Assembly: GCA_905250125.1 (NCBI GenBank)
Contig: CAJNOL010000202.1
Location: 71,137 to 135,136, forward strand
Origin: Rotaria sordida
Taxonomy: Eukaryota > Rotifera > Eurotatoria > Philodinida > Philodinidae
Direction of reading: 5' to 3'
Length of the DNA stretch: 64,000 nucleotides
A program made the translations under genes and the position numbers. Of the stretch, positions 10,644 through 24,037 are shown in pieces. Positions within the stretch are counted from its first letter, which is position 1; each line of letters starts with the position of its first letter. The notes beneath the pieces are model-generated. The model was given only the letters and a program-made list of their open reading frames with translations. It made no database searches and had not been told where the DNA came from.

Positions 10644-13600
10644 TTAATGAAATCCACTTGGATCATAACGTCCGAAATGATTTCGATGTCTAGAAACAAA
10701 AAAGAACAATTCTTTTATTTATTTAATAAAACTGATTCTCTTACCGAAAAGGTTCAAAAGGCATACTCATTGGATAATAATCATAAGGACGATCGTCAGA
10801 AAATTCATCACCAGCAAAATATGGTGGAGGAAAATCCGTTTCAAATGTACTAATTCAATATTTAAATAAAATTCTTCAAAACTAAAAATAAAATAAAACA
10901 AAATACTTACTTGTAACGTGATGATGGATAACCATATGGTAAACGATCACGAAGACTAAAACCTCCACCTGAACAAAAGAAAAAAAAAACCAACGAAGAA
11001 ATAATTAAATAATACTAATAATAATTGAGAAAGAATTTTTTTACCTGGATAACCAAGATTATTTAATGAAAATGGATAACGATGACTAGATGATGAACTA
11101 GGCCGAAAATTTGGTGTACTACCTCGACGAGACCAACGATCCTAAACGAAAGAAATCATATCATTCCATCAAAACTTTTAATTTTTATGAAATACAGTGT
11201 GTCTCAATTGAATTTCTTTCACTTTTGTTTAAGTCTACTGAAATCTAATTTTTTTTTCAGACAATCGATATATAGTGAGAAAGTATAGATTGCACTGCAT
11301 CGATTGATATATTTATTATGAATAACACATAAAGTTCAGAGAACAAAAAATAAATCAGAAAGAAAGGATGATCTACTTTTTGGTTATTACAATGTAAAAT
11401 CAGAGTGAATCAATACAGAGATTAAGAGAAATGAATTTTTTAATACTTAAAAAAAAAAGTATAATTGAAGTTATATATGTCCATACGTACAAAAGTAAAG
11501 AAGAGACAATAATTCGATTTAATCTAATTTTACATTGTAGTAGCCAAAAATTAGATCATTTCCTTTTTTTGAACTTTACCTGTTTTTTTTTTCATAATAA
11601 ATATATCAATCGATGCAATGCAATTTGTACTTCCTCTCCATATATAAATTATCAACAAAAAAATTACATTACGATAGACTTAAGCAAAACAAAGCGATTA
11701 GCACAATATCTGCGAGATTAAAATATGAAATACGATGTAACCTCTGTTGTTAATCATAGGAAAATTGTTTTATTCTATCTATTTTAAAACACATCTCTTT
11801 TTACTTAATCCTCCAGAAATCCGATGAGGAAGTCATTCATATATTATAATGAGATACTATTCATATACGATCTGTGATCGTATATCAACAACATCTATCA
11901 CAATCCGTGACGTTCCCATGGTAATGTATATCATGGTTCCAACACAAAACAAAGGGTAGAAATTCAATTTAGAATACACTGAAAATAATTTTTGATTCTT
12001 TACTCGATCAGATCCACCATCATTTGACGATGGAATTGTTGAAAGTAAATCATTTTCATTTCCATTATTTCCTCCATTATTATTATCATTAATATTATTA
12101 TTATTAGTTGATGATGAATTTGCTGTATTATTTCCATTTCCATTATCATTATATTGTTTTTCAAATTCATCAACATGCATTGATGGTGGTCGACTTGTAT
12201 TTAATGGACGATTACGAAAATGATCTATACGTCGTTGAATACCATTTGTTGGTGTATTTGTATTAACACCACTAATTCGAACATTTCGACGATTATTTCC
12301 GCGCATTGGTGCACTCCATGGTGTACGACTTTTTGATACACTTGTTGTTATTATAGATGTATCTACATTGGGTGTTGGTTCAACTGTAACTGTTCGTTTT
12401 TTTGGTGAAGATCTTTAGAAAATAAAAAAGAAAAATCCATGTTAAATTATAAGATTTTATATTAAATAAATTTTTACTTTCTTTTTTTTGTTATTTTATC
12501 AATAACTTCTTTTTTATATTCATCAAAGAAATTAAATGTTCCACAATATTTACCAACAAAATCTTCAAGATCACATTTAACCTATAAAAAATAGAAAATT
12601 AAGAAAAAAAAATTTAATTTAATATATTTATGTTTGATACCTTTTCATTTGTTTCATCTGGATTTGTTGTTGTATCATCTTGTCCATAATCAACATCATC
12701 AAGTAATGATGGTGTCGGAATTCCAAGCCAATAAAGTTCAGAACTTCGTTGATCATCAGCATAATCATTAACAATTGTATATATAAGACGATTTTGAAAT
12801 TGAATATCAATTGATTCAGATTTTGGCAGATTTATTTCATTCGTTGGGAAAGTTTCTATTTAATAATACAAAAAAACAAAAAGATTTTTTAACTAAGTAT
12901 TTAGTGTAATTTCTATTAAGTTAAAATATGAAATAAGAATAATCTATAAGTATAAAATCCGATGGTTTTAAAAAACTATTCAGAACTGATATTTGATTGT
13001 ACAATGTAAAAATAAAAAACAGACAGTCTTGATTCAATTTCTAAGAAAGCCAATGGGAAGAACTCGAGTTGTTAATTTTATTAGAGTGTATAGAGTGGCT
13101 AATAAAAAAAAAACACTTATTCCCTGATGAAATGTAATTTCTACATTTATAAGATTTAGTTTTTGAAACAATTTCTTTTGAAATATATAGAATTAAAAAA
13201 CGCTACTAAATAGTACCATTTTTATTTTGAACACATTTCACCGTAAGGAGAGATAAAGAATAAATTTATTGAATATGAAATTCACTCTGAAACGAAATCA
13301 TATTTAATTGATTTCGATCTTTTATAAAAATTCAATAACGAAATAGTATTATGATCGGAAATTTTCAATATTTCATATTTTTTGCATAAAAGATGTACCT
13401 AAACTGTTCACCGACAACTCACACTGAATCGGTATTCACTGATTTACTTAGTGTATTCATATTGTATACGTGTACTAATGGTTCAGGGAACACCGATCCA
13501 CTGTAGTCAGTACATCAGCATTTCGGTATTGTCACCGAAACTGCACATCTTTAATCGTATTGTAAATACTATTTTACAATCGAATAGCTATTAAATCTAC

Positions 13601-16600
13601 TACCAAAAGAAGTATTATTAATATTGTTCGATTGATTTTTATATGAAGATTAAATTTCATTGTTATACAATGAAAAATTTTGTCATATAAGTATTTACAA
13701 TGATATTATGTCAATAATAAGTAGTTAAAAATATCCATTGAATAGGAAAAATAGTTTCAATTTCAAGTAATGTGAAATCATCGAAAGAAAAAGCATTTCT
13801 TTTTTTACATTTAATCTTTCATATAAATACAAACCTTGTTCATTTTGATTTGTTTTAAGTGTTTGAATAATACTATTAGCACGTTCAAAAATTTTTTGTA
13901 ATGTTTGAACACATTGTTGATCTTCTTCATTTTGTTCTAAATTATCTGAATTACCACCATTTGTTTGTTGTTTATTTTCATTTTCATGTGTACCAGATGA
14001 ATCCTAAAATGATAATCATATAGACAAAAATAAAAAATACATTTGAAAGCAGTATTAACTTACATCATTAACAACAGCATTAATTAAATCAACAAATTTT
14101 TCTAATTGACTTTCATTATTCGATGAAACACCAAGTAATCCACGAAAGAAAGATAATGGTAAACGTTGAGTTCGAATAAAACTACAGAAAAAAAAAAAAA
14201 TTTATTCGAGATTTGAAATTTCTTTTTTTTCTACTTACACTGAATCTGATATATTTTCAATCGTCATAATTCTTTGTAAAAATATCATTAAAGCTGATAC
14301 AGCTTCAAGATAATCTGGTTGTTCTTTATCAAATCGAAGATCAAATTCAGCAATTAATGTACAAAGTACTTCTTTATTTTGCATTAAAGCTCTAGATGAA
14401 AGAAAAGAAAAAATAATAAAAACTCGAAAATAAAAAAAAAAAATATTATTTTTGTTTTTACATTCGAATCATTTGTAAACCAAAATCATGTTCAGCAAGT
14501 GATATCATTGTTCGAAGTGCCATTGTTGTTTGTGTCCATGTTTGTTGTTGTTTAGTTGATGAAAGTAAACGAAGAATATTTATTAGTATAAATGATAAAA
14601 GTTCTTGATTTGGTAATGCATTAGCAAGTATTTGTAATCGATTATCTGAAGATTTTGATGATGAAAGACATAAATTCGCATCACATAAAGTTTGAACAAT
14701 TGACTAAAAGAAGAATATAAAAAATAAAAATCGATGTGTTCTTTTTATTTAATCTAGAGAATGTTCCAAAAGGCCGTCCTATTCATTTCTTTTTTTTTTT
14801 TATTCCAACGGACTTTTAAAACGCTCAATATTAAACAAACCATTGTAGCTTCTTGACAAAGACATGTTTCATTTGATTCAGCACGTATATGAAGATATTC
14901 AAGCATATCTTTAATAATCTTTGTATATTTTTCATCAGAAAAATTTCTATTTAAAACCAAAAAACAAAACATGAAAATTGCAAAAAAAAAAAAGAAAAAT
15001 GGACTTACAAAAGTGATAATAAAGCACATTTTCCAGATCGAATAGCAGTAAGTGAAGCAATAGATGCAACTAAACGACCTGAATCACTTATTGATTGTTT
15101 TGATGATTTAGCTGTTTCACTATGATCATTTTTCCAAGTAGATATAAGTTCTTCCATTAATTTTCTATGAAAAAGAAAAATATTTTAATTATTTTGCTAT
15201 AAGAAAATATGTTTTTTTTCTTATTTACTTCATAATAAGTTTAGCTAATTTTGGACCTAAATCAATTAATTGCATACATAAACGTCTAAGAATTTCTTGC
15301 ATTATCGAATTTGATGTATGAGATAATGATTGAATTAATTTTTGAAAATAATGATTATTATCATGTGTCCAGATATAATGAAGAACTGTATGATATCGAT
15401 GAAAATCATCTTTTATTGCATTTGTTTCATTTTCTGTTAATGCCTATAATAGAAAATTTTATTAATTATAAATTTTTTTTTTGAATATTTAGAAAAAGCA
15501 ATATATATATAATTTATATATTATCGTAGACAAATCTATATTTACTTTCTATAAAAATCTCAAATCAATTGTACTAAAAATGAAGTTATCACTGAAATAT
15601 ATGACAACTTTAGTACATATGCATCTTTATGTTTTTATATAAAAATATTTTTGATTATCATTTAGATTTAATACATGTTGAAAAACTTTGTCAAGATTTA
15701 TCTCAAGTTTTTATTTTGAAGTAAATATAATTCTCTATATCAAGTTTATTCATAAAGAAGATTGATATTTAGAGTTCGACAGTTCGAAAAACAAGACCTG
15801 GAATCGAGAACTGAATCAGAACTGGCTTGTTAAAGTTTCGTAGAATTGGAACGATAAAAAAAACGCATTCTCTAATGCAGGAATAATGAAATTTTCATTT
15901 GCTGTATTTGAATTATTCTAATCGTAAGATATAAATAAAAAATATAATTAATTTCTCTAAAATGAGCACTTTCTTATTGATAAAAGACAATATTATCACA
16001 AGTCCAATTATACATCATCAAATGATACCAGTCGTATGACAAAGAACCAAAGTTATGAATTATAGTAATAGCCGTAGAAATATTAAAAAATATTTTGATC
16101 AATCGGCCATTTCATTTATTCTATGATTCAGATAAATGTATCTTGAACATGTTACTTTGTATTTTTTTTTATACACATCATGCATCTCTGACGTCAAGGA
16201 TCAGACAACTCAAATTGTTACAAAAAGAATTTTGAATATCTATGATACTTTAACGGTTCTAGTTCCGCTTAATTATGGAAATAAATAGTGAAAAGTACTC
16301 TAGTAGTGAATGTAATCACTTGCATCATTACTCTAGTCGGTACAAGACAAATACAACTCATCGAAGGATTGATTTGAGTAGTATAGGACCAGAAAATGAA
16401 GAATGACGCATGCCGATCTATCGGCCAATTTGATCATTTAGATTGGTAAAGAAAACTCTCATACGGTGGTGCACCTGCGACAGTGATTTATACAGAAAAC
16501 AACTTCATCCTATAATTATAGACTTATCTATTAAACATTACAGTATTCATTCCCACCAAATCAAAGATATGACACTAGAATAAGCGATTACATAGAAGTC

Positions 16601-19600
16601 CTATTAGCAATAAAACTTTCAATATAATCTATTGAAAACTTAATAAAATATGTGCAAAAAATTTTTGAATTTTGTCTACGATGATAAATAATAAATAGTG
16701 TAAACTGAGTAAAAATGAAGATACTCAACCTGTCGAACAGTATGTGGTAATGGTATTGGTAAAAGTTCGGTAATAAGACATAAACCACTAGTAATTGAAT
16801 ATGGAAAAAGTGTTGTTAAACGAAGAATTTCTCGAAGAACTAATGTCCAAGCACAATTTTGAACATTTACTAATATTATAAATAGACAAAAAAGAAAAGC
16901 AAAAAAAGTTATATAATCATAAAAAAATCAATCCATACTTTGTTCACTATCAGATTGATTTGACCAAGGATAAGCAAGAAAAGAATCAATTAAATTTATT
17001 CGAATAATATCAACATCAGCTAATTCAGTTGATGGTGATGCACAAAGTGTTACTGTATAAATAGAAAAAAGTGCATGAACAGGTGTTATATCAATAAACT
17101 AGATACAAACAAAAAAAAAATAACAATCAATAAATAGATAATAATAATACAAAACAAACTTTAGTCTTTCGATCAAGTGTTAATTTTTGTAAGAGTGTCT
17201 TAAAAATAATTAATGCTGGAATAAGTATTCCATATGTTAAAATTCGATCAGGCACACTCAATGGTATACCTATTTGCCATGCACGTAATAATGTATCAGC
17301 AGATTTCTATTAATTCATTCAAAACAAAACAAAAAATAAACCTTATTTTAATAAAATAAAGAAATAAATAATTTACTTCAAGTATATTAATTAATAATGG
17401 ATAAATTCCATAATGATATAATTTTAAAAGTATATAATCATATTTAAGTTCAATTTTTGCTCCAAGAATAAATTGATTTTCAGATGGAATAGATAAATAT
17501 TGTATAATACGTAATAATGTTATAAGACCTGATGAAAATTCTCCTGAATTATTTGATTCATTAATTTGATTTTTTAATTCATTAATAAGATTTTCAGCTG
17601 TTTCTTGTGTATGATCAAATGATTTTATTTTTAATAATGGTAAAAACCAATTTCGAAGACGAATTAATCGTTGATTTGAATCTATAATAAATTCAGAAAA
17701 TATAATTTTAAATAAATGAAAAAGAAAAAGAAGAAGAAGAAAAAATAAATAAATAAACAACACGTACGTTTTTCACAAAGATCAAGTAAACGAAGACCAT
17801 ATGGTTCTAATAATAAAACAGAATCTGGTGTTGCAAATAATTCATAAATAATTCGTGCTACATAACGTGTTTGAATACTATTCTTTAATCGTTCAACATT
17901 ACCTATTAAATAAATCGAATTAATAAAGAAAAAAACAAAATAAGAAAAATAAAACTAACCAGATAATTCAATAAAATGTAATAGTGGAAGAAAATTTGAT
18001 TCCATTGCAATAACTCGAACAATTATTCGACGTTTATTAGATAATTTTCTTACATAATGATGAAATAAAATTAATGATAAAAGAAAATGAAGTACTTGTA
18101 AAAGATCGTTATCATCAATTTCTAGATCATCTTTTATACTGAATAATTTTAATTCATCAATATAACTTAATGTTTGAAATGCACATATTAATTGTGGACC
18201 AACTGGATCATTATTAATACCATCAAATTTTGTTTCCTATGATAGAAAATAATGAAAATAGAATTTTAGTATTAAATCTTATGAGAAAACAGCTTATTTC
18301 AAGTCGAAAAGTATGTCAAAATAATTCCAAATACACAGAAGTACTTTAAAATCATGCAAAAATGCTTTAAAGTACAGTAAAATACTTTTCGACTTAAAGT
18401 GCAATGTTCCCTCCGGGATCGTCTGTTTTTCCTTTTTTATCTTATATACATTCAGTGTTGTTAAAGATAGGAACTAGTCATAGTCGGACTGGTCGACTAA
18501 GTAATCGGTTAATTAGGGCTAGTGAATACCTAGTTTTTTATGTTATATTATTGATCAGTAGAAACGAAACGATCTATAATCACAATACTTAGAGAATGTG
18601 GGATTGCAGTTATATTATGATATTTTGAAGTAGTTTCAAGTAACTGGAAATACTTTTAAATAGTTTAATGTTGTTTCTTCTTGGACTAAACCACTGGCCA
18701 AAACAGAAGACCAACTCTCTTATATTGGAATCCTCCTCTAGAGGGAGGGATCAATGCAAAAGACTTATTAGAAGCTTCACAGATGATATTAAATTAGTCT
18801 GGATCACATGCCGCCTACGTATAAAGAATATTTTTCCAGACGTCAAATACTCATAATTAAGAACAATCTCTAGAAATCATTTTTATATTTCATCGATGTT
18901 TGAGAACAAATATTTGAATATCATTACCGGTTAACAAATTCATAATTCTTCTGCTCATAATGTCATAATATCGTATGGATTTGTGAGTCTTCTCTTGGAT
19001 ACCACTCAAATCGTACTAGTAGTTCCAGCATAATAGAAGCCTCTTCTAACATTTTTTTTTTGATCACTTAAACATTTTAAAAGTCTCAGAACTGTTATTA
19101 CGGTGAGCAGTTTATTATGATTATTTAATAATAAATACTTACAGCAAAATAAAGAGCTTTTAATAAAAAATTTGGTGTTGATATTTGATTTGCAAGATAA
19201 ATTAAACCATCAAATGAATTTAAAAATTCTCTTAAAATATCTTCTATTATATTAAATAAATCTTGTCGTTGATTTAATACACATAAATGTATAAGAACAG
19301 TTAAAGATTTAAGAAAATCATTATCCATCATCATACGTAAAATAGATGGCCAAGGATTTTCATTATTTGAAGTTTTTGAATAAACAACAGGAAGAATTGA
19401 TTGAAATGGTGCTATACGAAATGTTTTTTCTTGAGATATAAGATCAATTGAATTAATTAAAACATCACGAATAGTTGAAAGAGATATAAGAAGTTTATTG
19501 AAAATTATTTTTCGTTCATTTATTAATAATGAAGATTCATCGGATGATAAACTTAAAAAGAAAAATATGAAAAAAAAGAAAAAAAATAATTTTAATTGAT

Positions 19601-22600
19601 TTTTATACATTTTTATTTGTGATTGAAATGAATGAAATTCTTCATTAAGATGAATTTTTCTTATTAGACAATTAATCGATGCTATTAATTGTTTTAACTA
19701 TTAAAAACAAAGAAAATAAAAATAAAATGAAAGATTCAATGAATTCAGTACTTCTTTTCCAATATGTAGTTTTTGTATTAAACGAAAATAAGGTGATTCA
19801 CAAGTCGTTGATGGAAAATCAGAATGTTGACCTACAAAAAAAAAATTAATAAAATATTTTTCAGTGTTTTTTTTTTAATATGAAATTTTACCAGTAAACC
19901 AAAGTACACCCGATTTAAAAAATAAACTTTGATCAAGGGTTTTAATAATAAGTAATTTAACTGATGGTGCAATATATTCATTATTATATAAATCTAATAA
20001 TTTTGATTGATAATCATTTTTCTAAATAAATAAATAGCAAAAATCAAAAAAATCTTAGAGAAATATAGATCAAAGTAAACTTACGATCCATTCATTGGAC
20101 ATATCTTCTGTAAGTACACTTAAATGTCCACATAATCGAACGCCACATTTGATTATTCGAATCTTAAGTAATGTATCTTTTAATTCAGTAAATTGTTTTT
20201 CCATAATATATTCAATATTAATTAATTTAAGTGCCCAATCAGTAAGACGTTGAATAGCTAATACTAAATAAGCAAAAAGAAAGATCAATAAAACAAAAAA
20301 AATTCTTGCCAGCGCAACCTCTTTGAGATTAAGACGTGAAATTCATATGTGTGATTTAACCTCGTCATATTAATAAAAAACACGTACAGTGAAACGATAT
20401 ATCTTATTTATTTCTGGATTTCGAACAGAAATTTTTTTCTTTTTTTCCGTGCTGCTCTATTTTTTTGAAGAATTTTCTTTGTTTTTCATTTTCGTCTTTC
20501 TTAATTTAACATTATTATTATTATGCTAGCCATCTATTTAACTGACAAATAAGTCTGTTCTACATATCCATTATATCTACAGCAGATCTCAATACACCAT
20601 CATGTATGTTGATATGTTCAGAAACACAGATATTGATTATTTCCAAAAGTCATAACTTGATCAGTTCATGCTTTTTATGTTGATTATATGACGACTGTGG
20701 CAAATCAATGCATCATCGTTGACATCTTGTAAATAAATTTTTTTCTGCGCATACTATTTAGAACATTCACAAACGTGTTTCAATCATTCAAATTTCGAGG
20801 AAGACCTTGGAATTTTCTAGAACAATCTAATGAGGGAACCTCTTCAGATACCCCTTTCGATTTCAACGATTTTTTGCTTATAGATATTTGACTAAGCTAT
20901 CGAAGTTCTTTTCTATAGAGGCTTTAGGCTTTCAAGAAACTCGTATTTTCGAATATTGATCTGAAACATTGTGCATATAGAGAACTCAACTAGATTAACT
21001 TCCCTGGAAAAATGTCATGTTGAACATACTATTCATGAAAAAAAGATCTATATTTTGAAAGTTACATATCTCGAAGAGAATTTATTCAAAACTTCTGAAT
21101 TTTTTTTTATTGAAACTAGTCTAGTTGAGTTCTCCATATGCGAGAAGTTTCAGATCAAAATTCGAAAATACGAGTTTTCTGAAAACCTGAAACCTCTAGA
21201 AAAAAAAATCGATAGCTTAGTCAAATATCAATAGGAACCAACATCCTATTGGAGTTTCTATTAGAATACTATGTGGTACCTAGAGGCAAAAAACTATTGA
21301 AATCGTAGGGGGGGGGGGGGAACATTTAAAGAGATTCCCTCGTAAATCTTATTGTTAATCCTGTCAAGCGTCTTTTTCTGTTGCTAAGAAATCCTAGGAA
21401 AGGAATCTGACATCTGTTGTCTGCAATTGTTATAGAAACGACCAAACGATCGTTGGTCTTCTCCTTCCTCCGCTATTAAAAGAGGAGAATTGCAAAACCT
21501 CGCCTTAAAACTTTCGCTCACTATATTTCTCTTCGAAAAATATGAGTTTCACGAAACAAAAAAAGAAATTAGAATTCCTACCTAATTCTTCATTTGAATC
21601 TAAACATGCTAAAGCAATCGGTAACATTGTACATATAGATTCTAATGATTCAAGAAATCTGAAATGAAAATATAGATAGATTATAAAAGAAAATTAAATG
21701 AATGAAATTTTCTTACGTAATATCACAATGATCAATTGATACGTGTGAAAGTAATTTTCGAAAATGAAGAACAAGTTCTTCATTAACCTGACGATATTTG
21801 TCATCATGAGCTTTTTCACATTCAATTTCATAAGATGTTTTTGTTGATGAATGAAATGTCTGAATAGTCAAATAAAAATAATTTATTTTTTTTTAAGAAA
21901 ATTATTTAATCATTTTTTTTTCGTATTTACTTGGAGAGTTGTAGAACGTGTTGAACTACGAGTATTATACAATGCATCACGCTAAAAAAGATAAATATAT
22001 ATGTATACAAGCATATTGTAATGATTGTTATTTATTCATTTTTTTGTATAACTAATCTATTATAGACGATTAAATATGGTTGATTTTACACACTCTATTT
22101 AGGAGATTCTATAAGTTTCATATGAGTATAATTTTCATACTTTAAATGCTTGTTGTTCATCTTCGTTAAAGAACAGACCATGAATACTTGATGTTTCACT
22201 TTCTGATGTATTATCATCAGAAATATATGTATCACCATCCTAGAATAAAATCTTTTTTAGTTTGAATATAATCGATTATATGATACATACACTTGGTGTT
22301 TGTTGTTGTTGATTATTGTTACCATTATTTGGTAATGTTGTATATATATCTTGTGTTCGTCGATTATGATCACCTATACACGATGGATGAAGAAATAGAT
22401 GATCTTCGTCTTTTTTATTACTGCTACTGATATGTTGACTTTGATATGACAAATGAGAAAATGATGATGCTGTTATTGGAACATTATTAGGATTTTGAAT
22501 TGAATTTGGATCGTCAGTTATATGATCTGGAATATCTGAATGAAAAAAAAATATATACGATAAAATAAAACATAGATATATGTGCAATGATTTACTAGAA

Positions 22601-24037
22601 CGATATTGTATTGTTGTTGTTGTTGAAACTCGTGTAAATTTTTCATCCATTTCATCAAGTGGTTTATCTCCATGTGAATAATCGCTAAAAAAAATATAGA
22701 AATATAGAGAACTAAAAGATATATATATACATTTACGTACGATGGAGAATAACCAGTACGTGTTTGTGGTCGAGAACTGAAAGCTGGTGCAGTCTGAGAT
22801 CGAGTTGATGATGATTGTTGTTGTTGTTGTTGTTGGTCATCAATACGATTAGAAGAGTACGTTTGTTGAGATGGTTGATGACTATAATCATGTAAATGTT
22901 CCTCTAAATAAAAAATCGGTGAAATTCAAAACTACATATTTTCTTTTTTCTATCTTGCCATTTAGACGTGGTTGCGGTTGTCCAACAAAGTTTGTTGGTG
23001 TTCGTTGTTGTTGTAAATGTGGAAAATTAGCTGTTACTTGCGCTTGTTGTCTTGATGGTTGTTCAGGTGGAGCAACCCAAACACCATCAGAATGAGCTGC
23101 GGATGATGAAGAAACATTGTCAATAACAGATGGAGGATGTGAATGTTGTTGAACAACAAATGTACTAGAAGTTGTATTCGACGGCGAAGCCATAGCTAAT
23201 GACAACGTGTCCATTGGGTGTGCACGATGAGGAGGTTGAGCTGACTGCAAAAAAGCAACAATTTGTTTATTATTGCTTGGTGGATCATGTCGAGGAGGCT
23301 ATAGAATAAGCAATTATATATAAATTTTCGAATAATAACAATAAAGTTTTTTTTAATTTACTGGAGATTTTGGACGAGCTAAAACACCGACAATAGCCAA
23401 TGTTAAAACATCATATTTTCCTTTGACAATCATTGAATCCATTGGAATCTAAACACGAAAAACACAAACGATCAAATATATTATGTAAAATTTTTCTAGC
23501 TTACTTACCGAAAGTGATGGATAGTAAACTATATCATTTTCATCACGAAAAACTTTTCTATATTGTTAAGAAAAATAAATATGTTGTTTTTTTCTAATAA
23601 GCATATATTTTATCTTACTTTCCAAGTCGTCGATATCTCATTCTATCACGATTTGATCGTACATTAAGATTTTTTCCAAAAAATTCTAATTCACATGGCA
23701 TTGGTTTCGTTGCTCTTTAAAGATTAAATGGGAAAAATATCAGTACAGTTTATGAGATATATTCTTTAAGAAAGTAAAATGTTATCAATTCTTTCCTACC
23801 CAATACGTGTAGATGATTTTTCCAAACCAGTGACATTATAACCAGCTGGTAAGACACGAATTTCATCAATATATACTGGTTGATCAAATTTAATTTCATC
23901 TACTTGAAGAACCTAGAAAAAGAAAAGTACAAGATTAAAGTTATATGTCATATAAAAATATGTCATAAAACCTGTTCAATTTCTCCATCGTGAGCAATCG
24001 TATCAAAGAAAAGAATTTCTTGTTGAGAAGAACTCAT
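10644..24037 (-). CDS. VIRMA: VIRMA / Virilizer, m6A methyltransferase complex subunit
   Basis: Large gene of about 30 short exons. Start ATG is 24035-24037, exon 1 is 23972-24037 (22 codons), and the final exon ends TAA 10644-10646. The N-terminus matches the Virilizer N domain: E-I-L-F-F-D-T in exon 1 (human L-L-F-L-D-T), V-Y-I-D-E-I-R-V-L-P-A-G in exon 2 (human V-Y-I-N-E-V-R-V-I-P-P-G), C-E-L-E-F-F in exon 3, and G-K-Y-D-V-L-T-L-A-I-V-G in exon 5 (human G-W-Y-N-C-L-T-L-A-I-Y-G). Exons 6-9 (about 22.2-23.3 kb) are Gln/Ser/Pro-rich and disordered, ending in an acidic D-D-N-T-S-E-S-E-T block. From about 22 kb to 13.8 kb the protein is helical, consistent with VIRMA's armadillo-like scaffold that binds WTAP and the METTL3-METTL14 core. 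The tail is low complexity with Asn-rich and Arg/Gly/Tyr/Ser segments, ending R-H-R-N-H-F-G-R-Y-D-P. Five or more introns are about 0.8-1.3 kb and several carry inverted-repeat elements. Exon joins in the middle were not all checked. Confidence 0.85.
11196..11985. mobile_element. Inverted-repeat element in a VIRMA intron
   Basis: Within the 3'-most large VIRMA intron (about 11152-12003). The block around 11300-11335 (GCACTGCATCGATTGATATA and onward) is repeated inverted near 11590-11625. The outer left end CAGTGTGTCTCAATTGAATT matches, inverted, the right end near 11960-11985. Inner and outer arms overlap, suggesting a rearranged or nested fold-back element. No transposase frame. Confidence 0.55.
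13388..13553. repeat. Small inverted-repeat element in a VIRMA intron
   Basis: Starts AAAGATGT and ends ACATCTTT, with further inverted similarity inward (TTCACCGACAA against the complement of TTGTCACCGAA). About 165 bp, in a ~1-kb intron. Resembles a very short MITE. Confidence 0.4.
18301..18395. repeat. Nested hairpin in a VIRMA intron
   Basis: AAGTCGAAAAGTAT at 18301-18314 pairs with ATACTTTTCGACTT at 18382-18395. Inside it GTACTTTAAA (18341-18350) pairs with TTTAAAGTAC (18366-18375). Could be a MITE remnant. Confidence 0.6.
20829..21344. mobile_element. Fold-back element with G13 run in a VIRMA intron
   Basis: Imperfect inverted arms of about 200 bp. The left block (TATTTGACTAAGCTATCGA, then AACTCGTATTTTCGAAT, then AGAACTCAACTAGA) reappears in inverse order and complement at about 21110-21235. 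Outer ends are GAGGGAACCTCTT at the left and the complement of GAGGGAATCTCTT at the right. A run of 13 G lies at 21308-21320. It sits in the 1.3-kb intron between about 20274 and 21580. The ORF at 20971-21234 is a product of the arms, not a gene. Confidence 0.65.

Noticed and set aside
20971-21234. 87-codon plus-strand ORF
   Set aside because: Lies within a fold-back element inside a VIRMA intron; no domain.
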